A stretch of 12,401 nucleotides of DNA. It comes from an uncultured Bacteroidales bacterium (GTDB taxonomy: Bacteria > Bacteroidota > Bacteroidia > Bacteroidales > UBA932). The position numbers were made by a program, and so were the translations under genes. Location: positions 1 to 12,401 of the forward strand of contig CAKMNE010000031.1 of NCBI GenBank assembly GCA_927798505.1. The letters run 5' to 3'. Below the pieces are notes generated by a model. It was not told the DNA's origin. It ran no database searches and saw only the letters and a program-made list of their open reading frames with translations. Positions 5,216 to 12,401 of the stretch are shown in pieces (position 1 is the first letter of the stretch; each line of letters starts with the position of its first letter).

Positions 5216-8200
5216 ATGCAGAAGATTAAGCTTTTCTTAGCAACAGTTTCGCTGTTCCTCGCATGTGCTGTGGCAGGTGCCCAGAACATAAGGGTAAGCG
5301 GAACCGTGAAGACTTCAGAGGGCGAACCGCTCCCTGGAGCTGCAGTTGTCGTAAAGGGTACCACTGTCGGTGTCAACACTGACCTTGACGGTAAGTACAC
5401 CCTTTCTGTTCCTTCTAACGCCACTCTCGTAGCTTCGATGATAGGCTATGTCGAGTCTGAAGTTGAGGTGAACTCGAGAGCGACGATCGACTTCTTTCTT
5501 CACGAAGATTCAGAACTCCTTGATGACGTGCTCGTGGTTGCCTACGGTACTGCCAGCAAGAGCTCATTCACCGGCTCTGCCGCTATGGTGAAGGAGGAGA
5601 CCATCGAGAAGAAGATTGCAACAAATGTGACCAGCGCGCTTGCCGGTACCACCTCCGGTGTGCAGATGATTTCTTCCAGCGGTGACCCTACCGGAAATTC
5701 ATCGGCCATCCGCATCCGCGGTTTCGGTTCAATGAGTGCCAGCAATGCCCCTCTCATCATCCTTGACGGTGTTCCATATCAGGGGTCCATTTCAGATATC
5801 AACCCTCAGGACGTAGAGTCCATGTCTGTCCTCAAGGACGCATCGGCATCTGCAATCTACGGACACCGCGGTGCAAACGGTGTGGTAATCATCACCACCA
5901 AGAGGGGCAAGTCAGGTGACGCCACCGTAAAGTTCGACGCGAAGTGGGGTGCCAACACACGTCTTGTACCTCAGTATGACGTTATCACCGATCCGGGCGA
6001 GTATTACGAGACCTTCTACAGGATGATGTACAACAAGTACTACTATGCAGGATACTCTGAGACCCAGGCATACGCGATGGCTGACAAGAACCTTTTCGAC
6101 AGCAAAAACGGCGGTCTCGGCTACCTTGTATATACCCTTCCTGAAGGCGAGAAGCTCATAGGTACCAACTTCAAGCTCAACCCTAATGCTGTCCTCGGAT
6201 ACACCGACGGAACTTACACCTATATCCCTGACGACTGGTACAATGAAGTTTACCACACAGGTTTCCGCCAGGAGTACAACGCTTCCGTCAGCGGTGCTTC
6301 CGAAAGATTCAACTACTACGGCAGTGTGGGCTTCCTCCAGGATGGAGGTATGGTCTCCAATTCTGACTACAAGCGTTACACCGGCCGTATCAACGCCGAG
6401 TATCAGGTAAAGGACTGGTTCCGCGTGGAGACCAACATGTCATTCTCCCACTCCGACTCCCAGCTTGCTTCATACTCAAACTCAGCCGATAGTTTCGGAT
6501 CATCCGGCAACGTCTTCTATGTGACCAACACCATGGGTCCTATCTATCCGCTCTACGTTCGTGATGCAGAAGGCCACATAATGAAGGAGAACGGCCGCAC
6601 GGTCTATGACTCCAACAACACCAACTTCAAGCGCCCTAGCATAGTCGGCAACGCTGTCCGCGACAATGAGTACAACGATTACAATGTATATGCTGACGTG
6701 CTCAATGCGAAGTGGGCTGCGATCTTCACACCTGTGAAGGGTCTTACCCTCACCGCAAGCCTTGGTCTCACCGATGACAACACACGCGCAAGCTATCTCT
6801 ACAGTCAGTTTGCCGGTGCGTCGTCAACCGATGGCGGTGTCTCGGTCTCCCACTCCAGGTTCTTCTCTGTGAACCAGCAGTACCTTGCCCAGTACAGAAA
6901 GACTTTCGGCCTGAACAGCATAGATGTGCTCGCCGGTTTCGAAAGCTACAAGTACAAGAGCCAGAGCCTCTCAGGCTACAACGACCACCTCTTCAACCCG
7001 TATGTGGGTGAGTTGAACAATGCCGACGGTACTTCCGCAAAGCTTGCGAACTCCGCTACCGGCACCTATATGTCCGAGGGTTTCCTTGCACGCGCTCAGT
7101 ATGAATATGACGGCAGGTACTTCCTCAATGCATCCTATCGCCGTGACGCTTCTTCGAAGTTCGCAAAGGGACATCGCTGGGGTAACTTCGGTTCAGTCGG
7201 TGCAGCCTGGCTGATTACCAAGGAAGAATTCATGGGCGGTGTGTCCTGGCTTGATGTCCTCAAGCTCAAGATCAGCTACGGTGTCCAGGGTAACGACGGT
7301 ATCGACGGTCTCTATCCATATTCAGACCAGTACACTCACTCATACAACGAGGAGACCGGTTCTTATTCGGTCAACCTCGAATACAAGGGTAACGAGGACC
7401 TGACCTGGGAGACTTCCAAGTCTTTCAATGTCGGTGTGGATTTCGAACTCTTCCACGGCTATCTCAACGGTGCTTTCGAGGTATTCTCACGCAAGACCGA
7501 AGACCTGCTTTACGACAAGAAAGTTCCGCTTTCGTCAGGTAACCCTACCGGATCTGTCCCTGTGAATGTAGGTTCCATCCGCAACAGCGGTTTCGAAGTA
7601 TCCCTCGATGGCCTGATCATCAACAGGAAGAACTTCAACTGGAGCTGGAACCTCAATGCCAGCCACTACAAGAACACCATACTCGAACTTGACGAGTCTG
7701 TCTCAGAGCAAGGTATCAAGGGCGGCAACTATATTCAGAAGATCGGAGGATCCCTCTATGAAGGATATATGCGCAAGTATGCCGGTGTGGACCGCGAGAC
7801 CGGTCAGGCACTCTACTACTACGATTATGAAGATGAGAACGGAAACACTGTTACCGGTACCACGGCCAATTTCAGCAAGGCTTCCCAGTACGAAGTCGGA
7901 ACGGTTCTTCCTAAGCTGTACGGTGGTTTCGGAACTTCTCTCAACTTCTACAACTTCGACCTTTCAGCCCAGTTCAGCTACCAGCTCGGTGGCCGTTACT
8001 ATGACGGTACCTACCAGTCTATGATGTTCACCCAGGCGAACGCCGGCTCGAACATGCACAGAGACCTGCTCAAGGCCTGGACTCCTGAGAATCCTGATTC
8101 CGACTTCCCTCGTCTTGACGGTGACACCCAGGTTGCCCAGACAGCAGTCGACAGGTTCCTTATTTCTTCAAACTACCTCAGCATCAACAACGTGACCTTC

Positions 8201-8416
8201 GGTTATACCTTCCCTTCAGCATTTGTAAGGAAGATAAAGCTCCAGTCACTCCGCGTCTATGTGGCTGGTGAGAACCTCGCTCTCTTCACCGCCCGCAAGG
8301 GTGTGGACCCTCGCTACTCAGTAGGTCTCGGTTCCTACACTTCAGGATCAGGTCTCAACAGCGGCGGCTATTCCGCTATGCGCAACATCACCGGCGGTGT
8401 AACCATCACGTTCTAA
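5216..8416 (+). CDS. susC-like: SusC/RagA-type TonB-dependent outer-membrane glycan transporter
   Basis: A 1066-residue protein, normal for SusC. Residues 1-22 are a signal peptide (cleavage after AGA, before Q23). Residues about 24-100 form the N-terminal beta-sandwich extension typical of Bacteroidota transporters (carboxypeptidase-D regulatory-like; GEPLPGAAVVVKGT, then TDLDGKYTL). A TonB-box-like segment DDVLVVAYG (103-111) follows. The plug runs to about residue 230, with IRIRGFGS, PLIILDGVPY and the SusC signature around GHRGANGVVIITTKRG. The rest is the 22-strand barrel, ending in an aromatic C-terminal strand (GGVTITF). It imports oligosaccharides held by the SusD lid, using TonB energy. 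H217 occupies the signature position that is usually a small residue (A, S or N). susD follows after 13-19 bp, so the two are cotranslated partners. The substrate cannot be read from the sequence; a hemicellulose-type glycan is inferred from the enzymes upstream. Confidence 0.97.
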   Translation: MQKIKLFLATVSLFLACAVAGAQNIRVSGTVKTSEGEPLPGAAVVVKGTTVGVNTDLDGKYTLSVPSNATLVASMIGYVESEVEVNSRATIDFFLHEDSELLDDVLVVAYGTASKSSFTGSAAMVKEETIEKKIATNVTSALAGTTSGVQMISSSGDPTGNSSAIRIRGFGSMSASNAPLIILDGVPYQGSISDINPQDVESMSVLKDASASAIYGHRGANGVVIITTKRGKSGDATVKFDAKWGANTRLVPQYDVITDPGEYYETFYRMMYNKYYYAGYSETQAYAMADKNLFDSKNGGLGYLVYTLPEGEKLIGTNFKLNPNAVLGYTDGTYTYIPDDWYNEVYHTGFRQEYNASVSGASERFNYYGSVGFLQDGGMVSNSDYKRYTGRINAEYQVKDWFRVETNMSFSHSDSQLASYSNSADSFGSSGNVFYVTNTMGPIYPLYVRDAEGHIMKENGRTVYDSNNTNFKRPSIVGNAVRDNEYNDYNVYADVLNAKWAAIFTPVKGLTLTASLGLTDDNTRASYLYSQFAGASSTDGGVSVSHSRFFSVNQQYLAQYRKTFGLNSIDVLAGFESYKYKSQSLSGYNDHLFNPYVGELNNADGTSAKLANSATGTYMSEGFLARAQYEYDGRYFLNASYRRDASSKFAKGHRWGNFGSVGAAWLITKEEFMGGVSWLDVLKLKISYGVQGNDGIDGLYPYSDQYTHSYNEETGSYSVNLEYKGNEDLTWETSKSFNVGVDFELFHGYLNGAFEVFSRKTEDLLYDKKVPLSSGNPTGSVPVNVGSIRNSGFEVSLDGLIINRKNFNWSWNLNASHYKNTILELDESVSEQGIKGGNYIQKIGGSLYEGYMRKYAGVDRETGQALYYYDYEDENGNTVTGTTANFSKASQYEVGTVLPKLYGGFGTSLNFYNFDLSAQFSYQLGGRYYDGTYQSMMFTQANAGSNMHRDLLKAWTPENPDSDFPRLDGDTQVAQTAVDRFLISSNYLSINNVTFGYTFPSAFVRKIKLQSLRVYVAGENLALFTARKGVDPRYSVGLGSYTSGSGLNSGGYSAMRNITGGVTITF

Positions 8417-8421
8417 TCATT

Positions 8422-8427
8422 AAAAGG
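8422..8427 (+). promoter_or_regulatory. Possible ribosome-binding site deciding the susD start
   Basis: AAAAGG ends 8 bases before the ATG at 8436 but only 2 bases before the ATG at 8430. If it is used, translation begins at 8436 (protein starting MKLNRYF), two codons later than the longest frame. Shine-Dalgarno use is weak in this phylum, so either start remains possible. Confidence 0.35.
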
Positions 8428-8429
8428 CA

Positions 8430-10058
8430 ATGAATATGAAACTCAACAGATATTTTACCCTCGCGCTTTCCGCTCTTGCCTTTTCGGCTTGTGTGGATTT
8501 TGAAGAGGCAAAGCCTCAGGGTGGTACTATGCTTGCGTCTCAGTTGCAGACTACGAACATTGTAGCTCCTACCCGTGCTGAGGCTTCCTTCAACGGTCTT
8601 TTCACCGACCTCGGCAAACCGAACGTTTTCTATGGCTCCGACCGTGCCGATGACTGGGGTTTCCTTATGATCAACTTCTCCAATGATGCCGAGTCAGCCG
8701 ATCTTGTCATTGCTGACAGCGGTTACAACTGGTTCAGCCCATGCGGTGATTGGTCATCCAGAAACGCTGACTACGCAAATCCGTATATGCGCTACGGAAA
8801 CCCTTACAACCTGATTTACAAGGTCAATACCTTTGTCTCCTCTTTACCTGAGGATACTGACGACGAAAAAACCCTCAACATGATAGCGCAGGCAAGGGCT
8901 TTGCGTGCCTACGCTTACTACAACCTCGTGACCGACTATCAGTTCAACTATCAGATAGCCAAGAACGAGCCTGCGGTTCCTATCGTGACCGAGGAAACTA
9001 CCAACTTCACCGAGAATCCTCGCGCTACCGTTGCCGAAGTGTATGAGCTGATGCTCTCAGACCTGGGCTATGCAGTCCAGATACTTGACGCCAGCACCAT
9101 CGCGAGAGCTACCAAGATGTTCATCAACGCTGATGTAGCCCACGGTCTCCGTGCAAGGGTTTACCTTACCATGGGGGAATGGGACAAGGCTTACGCCGAT
9201 GCACAGGCTGCTGCAAAGAACTACACCCCGGCTTCCATCGAGGAGGTTTCACATCCTTCCTTCATGGACATCTCCGAGCATAACTGGCTTTGGGGTTATG
9301 ATATGACCACCGATATGGCCAAGTACGGTCTCGCTCAGACCACTTCTTCATGGCTGCGTTCATTCTCAGCCGAGGCTTATGCGCCTTCATGTGCAGTCTA
9401 TGCCTGCATCAACAACATCCTTTATGACAAGATCGCAGCAACCGATGTCCGCAAGGGCTGGTGGGTCGATCTTGACCTCAAGTCCCCTCTTCTTGAAGGA
9501 CTGACCTGGGACGGAGACGGTGATGTGGCAAACCTTACCATTCCTGACATCAAGGAACCGTTCATCCCATATACCAATGTCAAGTTCGGCTGCTATACCT
9601 GCGGTACGACCAAGAATGACGAGGATACTCCGCTCATGCGCGTGGAGGAGATGATACTCATCATGGCGGAGGCCAAGGCTCACAGCAACGAGGCCGAGGC
9701 GAGGAAGATACTCGAAGATTTTGTAAAGCAGTATCGTGATCCAAGCTACAACTCCAATGAAAGAGGTCTCAAGCTTCTCGATGAGATATGGTTCCAGAGA
9801 AGGGTCGAGCTTTGGGGCGAGGGCTTCGGCATGAAGGACGTAAGACGTCTCCAGAAGCCGGTAGTAAGGTTCCACTCCGGTCAGGAAAGCAATGTTCCGG
9901 ATGCGTTCCGTTTCAATGTTGCCGCTGACGACGGCTGGATGCTCCTCAGGTTCCCTCAGCGTGAGAAGAACACCAATTTCGCCATCGTTGACAACACCGG
10001 CGGAAATCAGCCTGTGGCAGGACAGAATCCTGAACTCAAAGATGGTGTAACAGACTAA
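8430..10058 (+). CDS. susD-like: SusD/RagB-type surface glycan-binding lipoprotein
   Basis: A 542-residue protein (540 if the ATG at 8436 is used), the usual SusD length. A lipoprotein signal ends in lipobox FSAC (Cys21), followed by acidic residues (VDFEE) that fit surface export. The SusD signature QARALRAYAYYNLV (154-167) lies in the helical TPR-like scaffold. A further TPR-type helix pair, GLRARVYLTMGEWDKAYADA, is near residue 240. The conserved C-terminal segment IWFQRRVELWGEGFGMKDVRRL is at 453-474. SusD forms the hinged lid over SusC and binds the glycan through aromatic residues on its outer face. It lies directly downstream of susC and 18 bp upstream of the next lipoprotein gene, so all three are probably one transcript. 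The glycan is not identifiable; the numerous Trp and Tyr residues in the middle third are candidates for the binding platform. Confidence 0.96.
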   Translation: MNMKLNRYFTLALSALAFSACVDFEEAKPQGGTMLASQLQTTNIVAPTRAEASFNGLFTDLGKPNVFYGSDRADDWGFLMINFSNDAESADLVIADSGYNWFSPCGDWSSRNADYANPYMRYGNPYNLIYKVNTFVSSLPEDTDDEKTLNMIAQARALRAYAYYNLVTDYQFNYQIAKNEPAVPIVTEETTNFTENPRATVAEVYELMLSDLGYAVQILDASTIARATKMFINADVAHGLRARVYLTMGEWDKAYADAQAAAKNYTPASIEEVSHPSFMDISEHNWLWGYDMTTDMAKYGLAQTTSSWLRSFSAEAYAPSCAVYACINNILYDKIAATDVRKGWWVDLDLKSPLLEGLTWDGDGDVANLTIPDIKEPFIPYTNVKFGCYTCGTTKNDEDTPLMRVEEMILIMAEAKAHSNEAEARKILEDFVKQYRDPSYNSNERGLKLLDEIWFQRRVELWGEGFGMKDVRRLQKPVVRFHSGQESNVPDAFRFNVAADDGWMLLRFPQREKNTNFAIVDNTGGNQPVAGQNPELKDGVTD

Positions 10059-10076
10059 CATTTAAGCCGAATCATT

Positions 10077-12401
10077 ATGAAAAAGTATTTTGTATATATA
10101 CTTGCAGCCGTAGCCATCGCTTTAGGTCTGACGGCGTGCCACAAAGTGGCGGAATACGAGCCGGGTCAGCCGGACGTAGAGGGCTGCTATGGGGTTTATT
10201 TCCCGTCGCAGGAGGCTACGGGTGCCCATACCTTCGATCCTACAATGACTCCGGAGATTGAATTCACTGTCGTGCGTAGCAATTCCAAGGGTGCCATCGA
10301 GGTTCCGCTCGTGGTCTCCGACCCTGAAGGCGTTTTCGAGCTTGAACCTCTCAAGTTCGAAGACGGCCAGTCTGAGACTATGCTTAAAGTCAAGTTCCCT
10401 AAAGCCGATATCGGTGTTGCCTATCCTCTTTCAATTGCAATCAAGGATCCTGTTTACGCTTCCAGATACAATACAGGTGCGGTCAGTCTCGATTTCAGCG
10501 TTTTGCGCGTAGAATGGAAGTATTTCCTTGACCCTAAGACGGGAGAACCTGCTGTCATCCGTTACACTGAAGGATGGAATGAACTTGAGCATACCGGAAA
10601 GCTCAAGTATTACGAGGTCGGAAACCTGCGTACCTGTGTGATCGAGGCGGATCCGTATGTCGAGGATGGAGTATCCTATCCTGGTTTCTGGGCATCCGGA
10701 GAGAAATATACCCTCAATTTCTTCTGGTATCTTGATACTTCCGTAACCGGAGAAGACGGTGAACTCTATCAGGCTCTCCATGCTCCTGTACAGCCAGTTG
10801 AATATCACACAAAATATTCAGCCGAAGTCAATTTGTATGACTACTACAGTTTCTATACCGTACTGAATCCTACAGACCCGTTCACCTCTCTTGATTTCAA
10901 GTCCTTCGCCGGCAAGTACAGCGACAAGATTCCTTGCAGTTACTATGACGGCAATGGCGGATTTCATTTCTATACAGTTTATTACTACATCCCGGGTCAG
11001 GGTGGCGCGTTAGTCGATTCTTATGATACGGTGCTCCTTGCCGACGGATTCACCCGCGTGGACTACAGCATAAAGGCTGAGCTTGACTATTCTGTCGAAG
11101 GAGTCCTTCCTGTTTACTTCGAAGTCGGAGCCGATGTGAAGGAGATCCGTTTTGCAGGATTCGAGGGTGAACTCTCCAAGAACGGTACTGAAAAGGCTGT
11201 CGAGTCCATCACTTCATCCGAAGAGGGTCTCAATATCGTGACCGTTTCAGAGGAGGATATTTATGAGTACGAAGAGGCTTATTATGCCGATTCTGCCATC
11301 TCATTCGAAAAGACCGGAACCTATACCATCGTCGCTGTCACTTACGACGCCAAGGGAGAGGTGCAGAACTACACTTCTGTTGCCGGTCCGTTCGTGGCTG
11401 AAGGCGATATCGAGGAAAATGCCGTGAACATCTCTGTCGGAACGGAAACGACCTCCGAGAGGTACGCCCCTGATAGCGATGCTTCGAATTCCTTCGGCTT
11501 CTGGATTTCAGGCGAGGATATCAAGGCCGTAAACTACACCGTTGTTCCTACCGCTTCCTTCGAAAAGAATGCCGACGCAATTCTCAGCGGTGTCAAGTAT
11601 GGAGCCGAAGGCTCTGTTGCCCTTGAGGACAGCGATATTGAAGAAGTCAATGCTGTCGGCGGTTATACCCAGCTCGTTTCCGGACTTGATGCATTGACCT
11701 CTTATACTCTCGTGGTATGGGCTACCAATGGCGTATCCGACACTTTCGTTACCGATGAATATACAACTGAAGGCCTTCCTAACGAAATCATCGCTGACGG
11801 AACCTACTCATATGTATATTTCATCAATCCTTCAACAGGTGAACCGTCGGTCAGGACAGTTGACGGTATGAGCCTTGAGTACAATCCGAACACAGATTGC
11901 TATGAGATTCCTGAATGGTATGGAGATGTAACCCTTGTGTTCAAGTATGACGAGGAGTCCGGTGAGATTTCTGTTCCTATGCAGGGCGTCGTGGATCTCA
12001 CCGCCTTAGGCGTCGGAGTGGTATTCGTGACAGACCCTTCAGCTCTGCCTCAGTCCTGGATTGATGAGATTGGAATCGATCTGACTCAGGAGAGCTATGT
12101 CGATGAGGACGGAATATTCCATTTCTACGTTTCTTATGCTACGACCGAGGGTTATTATCTGGACACAGACTATGAGCACTTCGGACCTACCGAGGCCTTC
12201 GAAGCTGAGGCCGAGGCAGCACCTGCCGCTCCAGGACAGCGCAACTTCCGCAAGTTCGAAGGCTTTGGCAATCTCGACTGCAGTTTCGGCCTGAAGTTCT
12301 CTGACTACGAGCGTGACCCTCAGCCTGTTGCAATCAAGGTTGTGAATGCTCCGCGCAGGACTTTCGGAACCGGAGCATCCCTCAGGGGCTCCGAGCGTAC
12401 T
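10077..12401 (+). CDS. Large SusE-position surface lipoprotein, putative glycan-binding (3' end outside window)
   Basis: An open frame of 775 codons starts at the ATG at 10077 and runs off the window without a stop. The N-terminus MKKYFVYILAA ends in lipobox LTAC (Cys21), so it is a lipoprotein. Residues about 35-148 look like a beta-sandwich of Calx-beta or related type (alternating beta pattern from EIEFTVVRS to VSLDFSVLRVEWK). A tyrosine-rich stretch lies at about 248-265. Residues about 445-565 resemble a fibronectin-III or Ig-like domain, with a SGLDALTSYTLVVWATNG motif and a closing EYTTEG. An Ala/Glu/Pro-rich linker sits at about 707-720. The protein is acidic with no enzyme motif that I recognise. 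Position after susD indicates a surface glycan-binding role like SusE/SusF, but it is much longer than those and shares no obvious motif with them. Domain calls are by eye and tentative; the coding call and lipoprotein status are firm. Confidence 0.87.
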   Translation, partial: MKKYFVYILAAVAIALGLTACHKVAEYEPGQPDVEGCYGVYFPSQEATGAHTFDPTMTPEIEFTVVRSNSKGAIEVPLVVSDPEGVFELEPLKFEDGQSETMLKVKFPKADIGVAYPLSIAIKDPVYASRYNTGAVSLDFSVLRVEWKYFLDPKTGEPAVIRYTEGWNELEHTGKLKYYEVGNLRTCVIEADPYVEDGVSYPGFWASGEKYTLNFFWYLDTSVTGEDGELYQALHAPVQPVEYHTKYSAEVNLYDYYSFYTVLNPTDPFTSLDFKSFAGKYSDKIPCSYYDGNGGFHFYTVYYYIPGQGGALVDSYDTVLLADGFTRVDYSIKAELDYSVEGVLPVYFEVGADVKEIRFAGFEGELSKNGTEKAVESITSSEEGLNIVTVSEEDIYEYEEAYYADSAISFEKTGTYTIVAVTYDAKGEVQNYTSVAGPFVAEGDIEENAVNISVGTETTSERYAPDSDASNSFGFWISGEDIKAVNYTVVPTASFEKNADAILSGVKYGAEGSVALEDSDIEEVNAVGGYTQLVSGLDALTSYTLVVWATNGVSDTFVTDEYTTEGLPNEIIADGTYSYVYFINPSTGEPSVRTVDGMSLEYNPNTDCYEIPEWYGDVTLVFKYDEESGEISVPMQGVVDLTALGVGVVFVTDPSALPQSWIDEIGIDLTQESYVDEDGIFHFYVSYATTEGYYLDTDYEHFGPTEAFEAEAEAAPAAPGQRNFRKFEGFGNLDCSFGLKFSDYERDPQPVAIKVVNAPRRTFGTGASLRGSERT

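Noticed and set aside
9387..10061. A 224-codon minus-strand frame opposite the end of the susD-like gene.
   Set aside because: It mirrors conserved SusD sequence, has no motif of its own and no promoter.

Overview
The window looks like a carbohydrate-utilisation region from a Bacteroidales (Bacteroidota) genome. The evidence is an adjacent SusC/SusD pair, a SusE-position lipoprotein, surface and periplasmic carbohydrate-active enzymes, Bacteroidota-type promoter boxes (TAnnTTTG, one with a well-spaced upstream TTTG), and start codons mostly without Shine-Dalgarno sequences. The genes are moderately GC-rich, while the gaps that carry regulatory signals are distinctly AT-rich. I cannot assign a genus.

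Layout. The left edge (2-232, +) is the last 76 codons of an AraC-family regulator. An AT-rich gap (233-531) follows, holding a canonical promoter, a short hairpin and an intrinsic terminator within about 125 bp: a candidate small RNA. On the minus strand (532-1491) lies a ROK-family sugar kinase. It is divergent from a two-gene enzyme unit: a secreted GH43 glycosidase with a C-terminal CBM6-like module (1780-3141) and, 10 bp downstream, a lipoprotein type-B carboxylesterase (3152-4729). A GC-rich terminator hairpin (4762-4785) closes that unit. A 486-bp gap with a small tandem repeat, an inverted repeat, a promoter-like box, two near-identical palindromic decamers and competing leader hairpins precedes the second unit: susC-like (5216-8416), susD-like (8430-10058) and a large lipoprotein (10077 to beyond the window end).

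How the genes may work together. SusD and the following lipoprotein would capture an oligosaccharide or polysaccharide at the cell surface. The SusC TonB-dependent transporter would import it. The esterase would remove ester decorations, and the GH43 enzyme would release arabinose- or xylose-type sugars. A plant hemicellulose or pectin side chain (arabinoxylan or arabinan) is the most natural substrate, but this is inferred from enzyme families only. The ROK kinase may phosphorylate a released hexose or may be unrelated.

The system is of a known type (a polysaccharide utilisation locus). The less ordinary parts are the candidate sRNA, the structured susC leader, and the long, unfamiliar lipoprotein in the SusE position.
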